Origin: Persicaria tinctoria
Taxonomy: Eukaryota > Streptophyta > Magnoliopsida > Caryophyllales > Polygonaceae
Direction: 5' to 3'
Assembly: GCA_037127255.1 (NCBI GenBank)
Contig: JBANSL010000004.1
Coordinates: forward strand, 21,893,967-21,957,966
Length of the DNA stretch: 64,000 nt
Shown here piece by piece: positions 1 to 12,051 of this stretch (the first letter of the stretch is position 1; the number at the start of each line of letters is the position of its first letter). The notes below the pieces were generated by a model. The model ran no database searches. It was not told the DNA's origin and saw nothing but the letters and a program-made list of their open reading frames with translations. Position numbers and translations under genes: made by a program.

Positions 1-1674
1 ATCTGATCTGACACACTTTAACTTCAAACCAGTCTCTCGTTCAACTCTGGCTTGGAACTCCCTAAAAACTGTCAGAACCTGATCTTTGCTTTTCAACACA
101 AAAGCCCACAATTTTCTAGAATAGTCATCAATAAAAGTGACAAAATATTGTGCACCACCAAGTGACTTGCAATCCATAGAGCACACATCAGTATGAACAA
201 GATCTAATGCATGCTTTCTTCTAGATGGAGGTCGAGTATGAAATGCTACTCGATGTTGCTTTCCAGCTAGGCAATCAACACAAGGTTTGAGAGAAATACC
301 TTGCATATCCGGGAGAATGTCTTTCTTGGCAAGCATTTGCAAACCCCGCTCGCTCATGTGTCCAAGCCGCTTGTGCCATAGTTCTCCGGCACCATCATTA
401 ATCACATTTGCTTCTTCTCTGCAAATCTTGGCTTGCATCACATACATGGTATTCTGCTTCTTTGCCCGGACTACAATCAAGTTTCCCTTGGAGCACTTCC
501 AAACACCGCCTTGTGCATTTTGAGCATACCCATCATCATCAAGTATCCCAGAAGATATCAAATTCAATCTGATATCAGGAACATGGCGAACATTTCTCAA
601 AATCAAACTGCAACCAGTGGATGTCAACAAACAAACTGTGCCCATGCCAACAACATTGGACACGCCATCATTTCCCATCCTCACACGGCCAAAATCTCCA
701 CAAGTGTAAGATGAGAAGTACTCCTTGTGTGGAGTGATGTAATATGAAGCAGCTGAATCAACAATCCAAGTGCACTCATCACTTGCAAGATTCAAGGAAC
801 CTTCATCAACCGCCACAAACAACTCCACAATTTCATCACTGATGGTAAAAGCAGCAGTGTCTTTATCTTCTTGATTTCTCGACGTCTCTGACTTCTCAGG
901 TTCTTTGCCTTTGTCCCTCTTGAACTTTCAGCAATACTTTTGAATGTGACCCGGCTTCTCACAATAATAGCAAATGTACTTGCTTCGAGACTTCGATCTC
1001 CCTTTGGACTTGTCTCTGTTTTGCTGCTGTCGTTGCTTACTCCTTCCTCTGTTGTTACCGGAACCCTGCGTCACATTAGCCTCTGACTGTGAGGAGACAC
1101 CCATCTCCTTCCTTCTAGTCTCTTCGTTCAAAAGACTAGCTTTCACACATTCCATAGTCAGCTTGCCTTCCGGAGCGGAATTACTAAGTGACACGACAAG
1201 TGTATCCCAACTATCCGGCAACGAGGAGAGTAGTAGTAGAGCTTGCAACTCATCATCTAACGACATCTTCGCAGAAGTCAACTGATTCACAAAGCCCTGA
1301 AATGTGCTCAAATGCACAACAATGCTCTCACCATCTTTGTACTCTAACTTCACAAGCTTTCTCATCAATGACGCCTTGTTGAGAGCGTTCTTCCTCTCAT
1401 ACATCCCCTCAAGCTTATACCATAACTCATAAGCATTCGTATCATTGGCAATATGCTGGAGCACACTCACATCAACAAATTGTCTGATCGTAGCTACCGC
1501 TTTTCGATTCAGAATCTTCCATTCAACATCAACGACACCCGTTGGAATCTCTTTGTGCACAATCGGCTCATACAAATCTTTTACATACAAAAGATCTTCC
1601 ATCTTTATCTTCCAATCTGAGTAGTTGCCTGAATTCAACACAATCATTCCCTGAAAACTGTTCTTTTCCTCCAT
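1..1674 (-). pseudogene. copia gag-pol polyprotein, 5' part, with one in-frame stop
   Basis: I chose the ATG at 1672-1674, which opens MEEKNSFQGM, the usual short N terminus before a UBN2-type gag domain. Gag is followed by a basic Arg/Ser/Lys/Gln-rich stretch and the knuckle CYYCEKPGHIQKYC (CX2CX4HX4C) near 931-975. The next codon is TGA (928-930), where relatives usually have Trp. Beyond it the same frame stays open to position 1 and encodes the protease region (motif DSAAS, about 750-765), the integrase zinc-binding HHCC module (LWHKRLGH followed by CVDC, about 280-400) and the start of the integrase core (YFVTFIDDYSRKLW). The single stop probably inactivates it; everything else in view looks intact, suggesting a fairly young copy. 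Confidence 0.88.
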
Positions 1675-1686
1675 CCTAAACCAAAT

Positions 1687-1698
1687 GCTCTGATACCA
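1687..1698 (-). other. primer binding site (initiator Met-tRNA)
   Basis: TGGTATCAGAGC on the minus strand is the standard 12-nt complement of the plant initiator Met-tRNA 3' end used by copia elements. It lies three bases after the LTR end and just before gag. Confidence 0.9.
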
Positions 1699-1701
1699 GT
1701 C

Positions 1702-2400
1702 TGTTGTGCCGGGAAGCAAGGGACGTCAGACAAACCCTTTTAACACACACGAATCGGGATGGACAAGAACTGTAAACCAGAGAGCCAAACTCAAGCAACC
1801 CAAACCAACAATCAGACACAAACAGAAGATAAATAACCAAGCACAAAGAACACCAGATTTACGTGGAAACCCCAAAACGGGGAAAAAACCACGGGAGACA
1901 GAAACTTCCACTATCAACAATAAGAAGTGGGTACAATCTTCCCTAGACAAAGCTAGAGGCATACAACATCATCAAGCATCAACAAGCTTGGCCAAATCTC
2001 CAACTATCATCACCCAATTGGTGGAAATCAACAAAACCCAAGAGAGAACCCTAACATAGGGGATATGAGATTGGAGGCTCAAAACGACGATCCAACCGTA
2101 CAAAATGAAGCCTATCATGAGGTGAATAACATACCAGAAAATCGTCCCAATCGGAGGTCGTTTGGTCGTCGATCGGTGCACTTCAAATTGGGCTGAATAG
2201 TAGCATACGAAATTCTCTCCAAAGTCTCTCTTTTTCTCCCTTTTTCACACTTTGGTTTTCTCTCTCTTACTTTCCCAAATGGAAAGACATCCCCTTTTAT
2301 AAAGGAGGAGGATAAAACTTCACATGGTAAAAACCACATGGTAAATAGTCCATTGGACTCTTCCCCATATAGGAGGGAAACACAACATGCACCTAAAACA
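1702..2400 (-). repeat. 5' LTR of the copia element
   Basis: On the minus strand it begins TGTTTTAGGTGC and ends GGCACAACA, so it has TG...CA ends. It is about 699 bp. A TATA-like element lies inside it and the primer binding site follows three bases after its end. The partner LTR is outside the window, so age cannot be judged. Confidence 0.85.
2294..2304 (-). promoter_or_regulatory. probable TATA box of the copia LTR
   Basis: The minus strand reads CTTTATAAAAGG here, roughly 100 bp into the LTR and well before the LTR end, as expected of the U3/R promoter. The motif is nearly palindromic, so the orientation is taken from the element. Confidence 0.5.
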
Positions 2401-2704
2401 TTTATGATGTGTCTGGTATTTGCACGCATCTTGTATTAGATTAACTTTATTGAGCAAGGTAAGGGTTTGGCACGTGTTGATGTGTTTAGATTATTTGGAT
2501 GTGAGAACAATAGCAAAAGAAAGCAAAGGTTTTGAGATTGAGATTGAAAAACCATTAGTTCAAACTCCAAAGATTTCTCTAATATTTTCAATCTACTTAT
2601 TTTGAATAAAACAAGATATAAATAGTTTCTTAAATGAAACATCCATCTTTACCATGAATTGCTATTAATTTAATGAATACTTGGTTGGAAAACGTAATAA
2701 TCAG

Positions 2705-5339
2705 GCGTACGTGACACAAGAGGACACACTGATGACCACTTTGACGGTGCAAGAGGCAGTCCACTACTCGGCGCAACTGCAACTGCCGAGCAGCATGACC
2801 AAGTCCGCCAAAGCCGAGAGGGCTGACGCGGTTATACGAGAGATGGGCTTGCAAGATGCAATGCACACCCGCATCGGTGGGTGGCACTCCAAGGGCATCA
2901 GCGGAGGCCAGAAGAGGAGGGTCAGCATCTGCATCGAGATCCTTACCCGGCCTAAGCTCCTCTTCCTTGACGAGCCCACCAGCGGCCTCGACAGTGCTGC
3001 CTCATACCATGTCATGAGCCGCATCGCCAAGCTAGCGCATAAGGATCGAATGACTGTGGTCGCCTCCATCCATCAACCAAGTGGGGAAGTCTTCGATCTC
3101 TTTCACAACCTCTGCCTCCTTGCTTCCGGCAAACTTGTCTATTTCGGCCCCGCTTCTGCAGCAAACGAGGTATGTAAATACCGACATACACACACACTAG
3201 TCGCTAATGTTTGTCAAAAACCTTTATCGGTCCGAAACCTAACTAATGACCGTGTTAGGCTAAACATTCGGTCTCTAAGAAGAACATATCATATAAAATC
3301 GATCTTTGTTAACACTTTTTTTTTTTTTGTTATTGTTTGTGTTATATAAAGTTGTTTACAGTGAGTGGATTCCCATGCCCAAGCTTAAGAAACCCTTCGG
3401 ACCACTACCTTAGAATCATCAATAATGACTTCGATCAGGTACTTAACAACCCAATGTATCTATATACTACTTCCTCTATTTCAAAATAAAAGTCGTTTGA
3501 CTTTTTTCACGAGTATCTATTTATGGAAAAAAAAATTGAGTAAAAAAATAATATTTCATAGAGTTTTTAACTCCTTAAACAACGTTAAAAAAAGTCAAAC
3601 GACTTTTATTTTGAAACGGAGGGAGTATATATATTTTCGGGTTGAAAAGACATTGATTTGAATTTCTATGTTGTTATTGTTGCTTTTGTTTTGATGATGA
3701 TGGTAAATAGGACATTGAACAAGGATTCGAAGATGATGTCACCTCCAATGCAGAAGAAGCAGTTAGCATTCTCACTAAAGCATATAAAGCCTCTATCATT
3801 TGTCAGCAAGTTGAAAGTCGTGTGTCAGGAGTGCGTCAACAGGTTATTAGCTTATCTTACATCAAGGATTAATTGAACTACTTAATTTACAATTTTCACT
3901 TTGTCATCAAAATGGAATACGAAAGTGGACTGGACGATCCATATTAATGTTTTGGTGATTTGTAGGAAAGTGAGGCATCGCAGGAGAAGAAGAGGGATAA
4001 AGCAAGCTCCTTCTCCCAAAGCATTGTGTTAATCAAGAGGTCTTTCGTGAATATGAATAGAGACCTTGGCTACTACTGGCTTCGTCTCGCTATTTATATC
4101 GCTCTTTGTTCATGTCTCGGTACTATATTCTATGATGTTGGCCACTCTTACAACTCCATTCAGGTAATCTTTAGTTTGAATTATGTATGAACATATATTG
4201 ATCGAATTGAACGCGTATTTCTAGCCATCTCGATCTGTCATTGTGAGTTTTGAACTAATTAAGACCTTGGGGGATTGTAATATTGGACTCTTTTGCAGGC
4301 TAGAGGGTCGTTGCTTATGTTCGTATCAGGTTTCATGACATTCATGGCAATTGGAGGTTTTCCTTCTTTTGTTGAAGAAATCAAGGTATGGTGTAGCTTC
4401 TTCTAAATCTCTGGCCTTGTTGAGACATGTGAATAAGACCAAAAAGAGTCTCACATAACAAGCCTTAATTAGTATATAAGTCGGTGGGCTACTAGCTCCT
4501 TCAATTGCCAATTGGTTTTAGAATGGAACTTCACAAGATTTGTGGGTTACGCTACTAGCGCATGTGCGCCCGTGCACACAACCCAGTCATCGATCTGAGT
4601 TGGACTTTGATATGGTTTGGTCTGGGTTGCCACCTGTGTCGACTAGATGAATGAATAATGTACGTTATTGATCTAGGAAAATGTTTTCATTGAATGTCAG
4701 ATTTTTCAACGAGAAAGACTCAACGGACACTATGGTGTGGGTGCATATGTTCTAGGAAACACCTTCTCTTCCATCCCGTACTTGGTCGTTATCTCCCTCT
4801 TCCCGGGAGTGATTGCTTACTATCTCGCCGGTCTACAAAGATCGTTCGATCACTTCATCTACTACGTGTTGATGATTTTCACATGTATGCTCGTGGTCGA
4901 GAGCCTGATGATGATTGTTGCAAGTATCGTGCCTAATTACCTCATGGGGCTCATAACAGGGGCTGGCATACAGGCTGTGATGGTACTTAGTGGAGGTTTC
5001 TTCCGATTGCCGGGTGACCTCCCGAAGCCCGTCTGGAGGTACCCGATGTACTACATTGCATTCCACAAGTATGCTAACCAAGGGCTCTACAAGAACGAGT
5101 TTGAAGGGCTCACCTTTCCCAATAACAGCTTCGGTAAACCAGGTACGGTGACTGGGGATGAGATCTTGAGAAGCATATGGCAAGTCGAAATGGGATATTC
5201 GAAATGGGTAGACCTTGCCGTACTTCTTGGAATGGCTGTCGTTTACAGGGCCTTGTTCTTGTTGATCGTGAAGGCTACTGAAACGGTTAGAGCTAAGTAT
5301 CACATATTTTGTGGCCTTAAATCCAAATCCTCTTCCTAA
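2705..5339 (+). CDS. ABCG (WBC) half-size ABC transporter, 5' exon(s) not in window
   Basis: Six exons can be read: 2705-3169, 3352-3438, 3711-3842, 3966-4163, 4299-4385 and 4701-5339. All junctions are GT-AG and all introns phase 0, giving 535 residues with no stop or frameshift. Exon 1 carries the Q-loop region (AYVTQEDTL), the signature [11 protein letters not shown], Walker [14 protein letters not shown] and the H-loop VASIHQPS. Exons 4-6 carry the membrane domain, ending in [13 protein letters not shown]...YRALFL. It resembles the plant ABCG1/WBC1-like group, plasma-membrane exporters often tied to lipid, cutin or suberin precursors; the substrate here is inference. Relatives have about 120-160 more N-terminal residues with Walker A. 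The splice acceptor before AYVTQ at 2704 suggests that exon lies left of the copia insertion, beyond the window. If it is absent, this is a truncated pseudogene. Confidence 0.88.
3467..3625. mobile_element. Stowaway-like MITE in an ABCG intron
   Basis: About 160 bp with terminal inverted repeats of roughly 40 bp. Both ends contain TTTCAAAATAAAAGTCG on inward-facing strands, and the right end carries the typical CTCCCTCCG-type terminus (read inward). It is flanked by TA on each side, the Tc1/mariner target duplication. It lies in the intron between the second and third visible exons and leaves the splice sites intact. Confidence 0.8.
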
Positions 5340-5737
5340 GAGAATAGAGCATCATTATTAATAATATTACATCGGTATGGATAAGACCTCGTTTATAATT
5401 CTAGGTTATAAGTGAAGTTAACCTTTTATGTGTTGCAAAACTGTTGCCAAATATTGATCGATATATAATTATTTTCATATTTGTTGTCCTATTTTACCGA
5501 TATATAATTATTTTCATATTTGTTGTCCTATTTTACCGTACAAATCATTGGTTACGTCGGAGAAGATCGTGTAGTTCAAAATCATGGTCCATTTTGTTAT
5601 CTATTTTAACTTTATTTGTTGAGATGATATATTTTATTACTTTTCCCTATAAATAGGTTACTTTTTCATGGGTTTTCACCAATGAAGGTAAATGGACTAC
5701 AAAATTGACTATTGTTTTGGGGACTAGACGATCCTAG
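5340..5737. other. 3' flank of ABCG gene
   Basis: AT-rich, non-coding. It should hold the ABCG 3' UTR, although I could not place a convincing poly(A) signal. It includes the 39-bp tandem duplication listed separately. Nothing else is recognisable. Confidence 0.5.
5459..5537. repeat. two-copy 39-bp tandem repeat
   Basis: The unit beginning CGATATATAATTATTTTC occurs at 5459 and again at 5498 with no visible difference, so the duplication is recent. It lies about 120 bp downstream of the ABCG stop codon. Confidence 0.9.
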
Positions 5738-7460
5738 CTGCAGTTACATGGTATATAATCAAATCGCAATTCTAGCATATCAAATAAATTCAAGACTCCC
5801 CCACTGTAGTATTAGAGGAATCAGGTTCGATCCACGAGGAAGCGTGTCAGCGGAATCCCAAATAGTGCAAATCCACGTTCTGTATCGACTCAGAAGGCAC
5901 TCAACGTCGACTGGGCTCAATCGATGCGGACTCAATGTCTGTCGATCTCGGGTGTAATCCTGCAAAACCAAAAATAGCAATCGATATCGAGTGGAGTATT
6001 CGATGTCGAGTATCAGTAGCCGATGTCAACTGGCTCAGAAAACTACCAGTGGATCCAATGCACTCGATGTCGACTGAGATACAATCGATGTCGAGTGAAA
6101 CAATAGTAACCTAGAACGTTGGCAAAGATGGCCGAAGAATAATAGGATGGTTAAGAAAGATGGTCAGATATAACAAAGGGATGTTAAGTTTTTCGAGGAC
6201 CAACGAACGACAATATAACAAGGTAAACAAATATGAAAGAAATCTTCTAAAGCCATGGTTTACCATAACGACGACCATCCATACATGAGATAAGGTAAGA
6301 CGGACATTTATGCTATCACATCAAAGGGACAAGCTTCCACTATCACCAACAACTAGATCTAACTGCTTCAAGTAAACCTAATTGTATCTACGATTTTATG
6401 TTTATGATCCAAGTGGTTAACATGAATTCCTATTCTTTCGATAAGGGCTAACCACAAAAAGGTAGTATATGATCAAAACATAACAAATATCAACACGTAC
6501 CAAAGCTTACCTCAAGTGTGCATGGCTAACGTTGGAATCACCCCGACTCTAGAAGAAGGGCGACTACTTGCTCATGGTAACCGAAGATATATATGATAGA
6601 AATAAAGTAATAATTTTGCATAAAAGTAAATCGAATTCTGTACAATCCCGGCACCCCAACTCTCGCAAGAATGCCAAAACCCTTAAGCTTCGAAACCCTA
6701 AACTCTACATTAGATGTGTTTCTCCTTTTGAGATTGAATGAATAAAACTCAGCTCCTAGGGCTTTATTTATAGTCACCAATCCTTGCTAGCAAAGGAAAG
6801 GTAATTCTATCTAAACTAGAAGATAAAACTAAATTAAAGAAGATATAAATCTAAATAGGAAAATAAAATATCTCCTTAGGGTAAATAGTCTTTAACCCAT
6901 AAGGATAAAAACTAAATAAGTAGATAGAAGATCTCTTTCTTCGCGTGGAAGTAGTCCATCTCCAAATTGGATTGATCCAAACGCGTCTCGGCCCAACGAC
7001 ATCTACAATCGATGTCGACTAAGGTCCAGTCAACGTCGAGTGGCTCACTCGATCTCGAGTGGTCTCACTAGATATCGAGTGCTTCCTTCAGCTACTAAGT
7101 GTTGAGTAGTCTTCACTCGACGTCGAGTCATGGTGCTCCAGTCGATCTCTAGGTCCCTTGCCGAGTGAAATTCCAGTAGCTTGCCCTTCCAACACTTAGC
7201 CGATTTTAGGGTCGATCATCTTCAGTCGATGTCAAGTCAGTCAGTTGACATCGAGTGGAATTTTACACTTCCTAGTTTTGCTTCGAACTGGCTCCAAATT
7301 CTCCAAAATAAAACCAAAACTTGTTTAGACCTCTATTTCTTGCAAATAAGTACAAACTACATAAATTCACTCCCAAACCATAATATATAAAATATTAGAA
7401 TAAGAAGCGAAAATAAGCATAAAAACATGGTGTAAAACATGGACATCAAATCAACCTGAT
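5738..7460 (-). repeat. degenerate gypsy LTR remnant related to the LTRs at 36.5 and 43.8 kb
   Basis: Landmarks match the 2.19-kb LTRs of the element at 36544-46024 in the same order. One is the AAATTCAAGACTCCCCC...GATCCACGAGGAAGC block near 5790-5845. Another is the ACAATCCCGGCA...CCAAAACCCT block near 6640-6700. A third is a minus-strand TATAAATAAAGCC box near 6763-6775, and the last is the AAAACATGG end near 7435. It carries its own set of TCGA-N2-TCGA words. No internal region adjoins it, so it is a solo LTR or a fragment. Borders are approximate. Confidence 0.7.
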
Positions 7461-7645
7461 AATGCATATTTTATTTTATTTTTGGTCGGAAGATAATGCA
7501 TATTTTATATAGGTATTATGGGTAGGTCTTAGTGCATTAGAGTATCTATATTGTGTGTTTAATAAGCTTATTCACATTCTTAAGCATTTGGTATTCGATA
7601 TTTAGAATCTACTAGTTTTTAGTGTTTATTTGTAAATCTTATGAT

Positions 7646-8300
7646 CAGGCCTCGAAAGGTGGAGAAAGCATGGAGCAAATGGAGTTGGAATTAGCTTCAT
7701 GCTTTCTCCACCTTTCGAGGTGGAGCAAGAGTAGAGATGGAGAACATGGAGAAATCCAATTTTTAAGGTTATGAGAAGTTGGAATTAGCTTCTGAGGTCT
7801 TCATGAGAATTGTAGTGCTTAAAAAGAGCTTTCCAACGCATATTCATATGCATCAATCGGACAAAGGATGACTTCAGAAAGTGCGTTACAAGTGGGAAGC
7901 TAATTCCGATTCACCCTAATTTCACTCAATTGTAATATGGATGTTTTTAAATACACCGTTAATCCACCTTTAAAAATGCACGTTGCTTTGGACGTGCAAG
8001 CCACCATCACTAATTAGCACTTTTAAAAAAATAATTAACCTACTTTAACCCTGCACGTCGGAATTGACGTGTAGGGTTTGTGGTGTCTATAGTGAAGGCG
8101 TTGTAATATTCAAAAGAAGAAAAATCAAAGGAATACAAATTTTGGTCCAAAACCTGAATGTTTCTTGCAAATCAAACATTGCTATATCCTAAAAACATAT
8201 ACTTGAAAAACAGATGACTTATAAAATGAGCTAGCTTTTTCACACCATAGGGGCATGATCCGCATGTATTTGAGATCGAGGGGGTGCATTCATATCTTTC
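7646..8300. repeat. dispersed repeat, copy A
   Basis: This ~650-bp block starts GGCCTCGAAAGGTGG and ends near GAGGGGGTGCATTCATAT. A second copy in the same orientation lies at 9253-9905. Copy A holds an extra local inversion: GGCCTCGAAAGGTGGAG... at 7651 reappears inverted ending near 7722. No coding potential or recognisable family was seen. It could be a pair of short LTRs, but I see no PBS after copy A. Confidence 0.7.
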
Positions 8301-9252
8301 TTCTTTCTCTTCTTCTCTTTAGTAAAAGAAGCTTTTTTTGTCATAAATGGTGGAATAAATGAGAAATATGAAAGATTTTAAAAAGAAAATAAATCATCTT
8401 TATAAGAAATTAAAGAGACTAAAAAGAAAATAAATAACCTTTATAAGAAGTTAAAGAGACTAATTTTATTTTATCTAATCAATTATGTCTATAATATTTG
8501 AAGTAAAGTTTTTCATCAAGTATTTCTGTAATATTTTAAAAGTAGAAAACCAATTATCATTTTTAATATCAATACTTGAGTATTTGATTAAAAAAATCAA
8601 CACTTGAGTAAACACAATATACAATGAAAACAGCAAAATAAGTTATATTCATAAGCTTTGCTAAATATTTTTAAATTGTAAATTACCAAAATAGACTCCA
8701 TATATATAAAAAAATATTATACACAACAATATATTTTGAAAAATCTAATGCTATAAAATTTTGATTTATAATAGTAAGATGCATGCTCTACCATAATTTT
8801 AGTTTCCGACAAGAAAAAAAATAGTGTATAGAAAAATAAAACTAAAGTAGTTTTAGTATAATGTAGATGGAAAATTAAAAACCATAAATACTTTTTTTTT
8901 TTTTTTTTGATTAGGTAAAAATTCGAAGGTCAGACATGCCTGACTCATCGAGAGGCCGACCGAAGTCGGCAGACGGCGAACCGTCTAATAGAGCAACCTA
9001 AAAACAGAAATACAAATAACAAGCGTAGTGAACCAAACAGTAATAAACTCTACTACAAACGTTCCAAGAAGACCAAAAAAAAAACATAAATACTTAATTT
9101 AAGGAATAACTAAAATATCAAATGAAAGAGTCTAAAAAAATCAAATAAATGAGACCGATTTTATGTTTAATTAATTTTTAAGTTTTATTTGCATTAATAT
9201 ATGAATGTATATATTAATTGATACACAAGTCGATAATCCCATGCGTAGCACG
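8301..9252. other. AT-rich spacer with a short retroposon tail
   Basis: Mostly AT-rich non-coding sequence. At about 8891-9085 a run of T followed by GATTAGGTAAAAATTCG and a GC-richer stretch (CTGACTCATCGAGAGG) looks like the 3' end, with reversed poly(A), of a LINE or SINE on the minus strand. The same poly(T)-GGTAA layout ends the LINE at 16.1 kb. No protein coding was seen. Confidence 0.45.
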
Positions 9253-9905
9253 GGGTGGGCCTCGAAAGGTGGAGAAAGCATGGAGCAAATGGACAAAGAA
9301 GAGCTATGGAACAAGAGTAGAGATGGAGAACATGGAGAAATCCCATTTTTAAGGTTATGAGAAGTTGGAATTATCATCTGAGGTCTTCATGAGAATTGTA
9401 GTGCTTGAAAAGAGATTTCCAACGCATATTAATATGCATCAATCAGATAAAGGATGACTTCAGAAAGCGCGTTACAAGTGGGAAGCTAATTCCGATAGAT
9501 AAAATGGGAAGCTAATTTCGATTCACCCTAATTTCACTCTATTGTAATATGGATGTTTTTAAATACACTGCAAATCCACCTTTAAAAATGCACGTTGCTT
9601 TGGACGTGCAAGCCACCATCACTAATTAGCACTTTTAAAAAATTAATTAACCTATTTTAACCCTACACGTTGGAATTGACGTGTAGGGTTTGTGGTGTAT
9701 ATAGCGAAGGCGTTGTAATATTCAGAAGAAGAAAAATCAAAGGAATGCAAATATTGGTCCAAAACTTGAATGTTTCTTGCAAATCAAACATGCTATATCC
9801 TAAAAACATATACTTGAAAAACAGATGACTTATAAAATGAGCTAGCTTTTTCACACCATATGGGCATGATCCGCATGTATTTGAGATCGAGGGGATGCAT
9901 TCATA
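9253..9905. repeat. dispersed repeat, copy B
   Basis: Direct-orientation copy of 7646-8300, with scattered substitutions and a short insertion (around 9490-9520). It shares the sub-motif ACGTTGCTTTGGACGTGC and the end GAGGGGATGCATTCATAT. It lacks the local inversion seen in copy A. Confidence 0.7.
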
Positions 9906-10059
9906 TATCTCATAGAAAAAAACAAGCAAAATTATTTTCAGAATTAATGTATGCACATTAATCTACACGACAGCTAGCATGGTTGAGCTCAGTTTCTTTT
10001 ATCAGAGTTAGTGCACATGGAATATTCCTTCCAATACAAATTAATGAATTATAGACTTG

Positions 10060-10495
10060 GAAAAACCTGACCCAAACCAACAAACCAGACCCGGTCGACC
10101 CAAAACCGATTGTCCTGAACACCGACCCAACCCGATTCATTTTGGACCCAAAATCCGAATAACTGATAACAGAAACTCACCCAAATCGGAATGAACCGGA
10201 CGTGATTCAACCAAAACCCATTAAGACCGGAACTCGTTATAATCGAAACCCGAAATAACCCAAACTTTAAGATACATTCTAATACCTTTTTAAAAATTAA
10301 TATTGACATAATGAAAACTCAAGACAAACGAAATCCGAAACAACCGAAACCCGAATAACCGAAACCCGATACAACCGAAACCCGAACCCGAACCAACCGA
10401 ATGACCAAATAATTAGATATTACCCGAAACCCGATTGGCCTAAAACCCGACTAACTGATCCGGACCCCGATCCGACCCGCCCGATTGCCACCTCT
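10060..10495. repeat. degenerate CCCGAA/ACCCGA-rich low-complexity tract
   Basis: The words ACCCGAAACC, AACCGAAACCCGA and CCCGATCCGACCCG recur irregularly for over 400 bp. Such tracts are common in plant genomes, usually inside old non-autonomous transposons. I see no clear inverted termini here. Confidence 0.6.
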
Positions 10496-12051
10496 AACAA
10501 ATTAGATGATAAAAGACATATTGTAGGTCTAGTTTTTTTCACAAGGATTTATTGAAGTTTTGGAAGATGTTCTCATATATGCTAGTGTTGGACATGATCT
10601 ATAAAATAAAAAAGTATTGTAATGACCCGGGATTATGATTTCCGGGTTACGTTTCGAGGGATGAAACCCCTCGTTAGGATCTTGCGCCCCGAGTACAGGT
10701 TGAAGGTTTGAAATTCTATCCTAACGTTTTCAAGTGGGATTTCATACCCAAAATTCAAAGGGATCGTTGGAATCCCCGGGGAAGTCACATGTACCTGTCG
10801 TAAGTCTAAGTGTGGTAAACCAGCAATCATGCAAATAGCGGAATCAAGGTGTAATACAAGAGGGTGTCACGGCGGAGCCGAGTAAAAAACAAATCAATAA
10901 GCGTATTTATTGAAATCTAATAGGCGATGTTAGTGAGGTTAGACCATTTCTTTGCAATCACCCAAGAGAGTTCCCACGTCACAGAAGCAAGAAACAATCT
11001 TGCTGCAAAACAAACCTAAAAAAATATGTATGCGGGGCGGTGACAGATCGAAGCCCTACGCAATATAATCCCAAACAAGCAGACACATACACACGCTAGT
11101 CCTAATAAAGATGCTTAATTCTAGACGCAAGGCAGAATATTAACTCACTAACATGCTCTTAAGATCAAGTGCATAAATATAATAAGGCCTTAGCACCGAA
11201 TACCAAGTGGTATATCCCTCTCTTACCTCCACCCCCTTCCGATAGGGCAGAGACTGGCCAGCTCGTGAATGCATTCCATAATAATCGGGCGGCCCGCAAG
11301 CCCAACCCGCCCCACAAGAAAAATGAAGCTCGTAGGCAGCTTTCGCAATCATGCTCATAATATAAGTAAAGGAAGTTCCATATGACTCAATTGAATTAGG
11401 ACAGGACCCGATGGAACTAGGCTGTCCTATTACCCTAGCAAAGATTCTAGTTACTTCACAAATAACGGTCGTTCTGTTTACAAACGCAATGAGTAAACGA
11501 ATGCTCAATCATGAGTGCAATCCTAGCAGGATACTACATGGCATGCTTTATATGCGTATGAACACCTAGTATGCACATGGTTATAAGCGGGGAGTTCTTT
11601 TCGAATATGAATAAGCTCATATAGGAACTTACCTGGCTGTGCAGCACAACATAATAGAAGATCCGGCACACATCAATTATAATCACAAGGTATCACCTAG
11701 ATATATATCAAAGCACATATATAAGTCTATAGCTAACCACTCAGTCATTCAAAGCACACATCATTCAATAGCATCATAACGCATCGAAGTCATCATTCCA
11801 TCTAGTTCAACCATTCATCATATCGCCACATCCCGTAAGACCACATCATTCTCGTCGTTCCATTCCGCCATATTCATATGTTCATAATAATCACATATCC
11901 ACATAGACATATATCTCAAGTTCATCATATCTATCATAGTTCATAAGATATAAGTCAAACGATACGTAACTCTAACATCTCATATTCTTACTTAGCATAT
12001 AACTATATATCCTCATCATAATTATCTTAACATTTAACCACTTATAATGAA

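Larger units (their letters stand above)
1..2400 (-). mobile_element. Ty1/copia LTR retrotransposon, Tnt1-like, cut by the left window edge
   Basis: The minus strand reads, in order: an LTR (2400 down to 1702), an initiator-Met-tRNA primer binding site, gag with a CCHC knuckle, a protease region and the start of integrase, which runs off position 1. The order and the VD(S)AAS-type protease motif are those of plant Tnt1-like copia elements. The second LTR and the reverse transcriptase lie outside the window. It sits just upstream of the first visible ABCG exon and in the opposite orientation, so it may be in an intron of that gene. Superfamily is certain; the family name is by resemblance. Confidence 0.93.

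Noticed and set aside
2401..2704. Search for the ABCG Walker A exon
   Set aside because: No GxxGxGKS/T-encoding sequence is present between the copia LTR and the acceptor at 2704; the upstream frame is intron-like.
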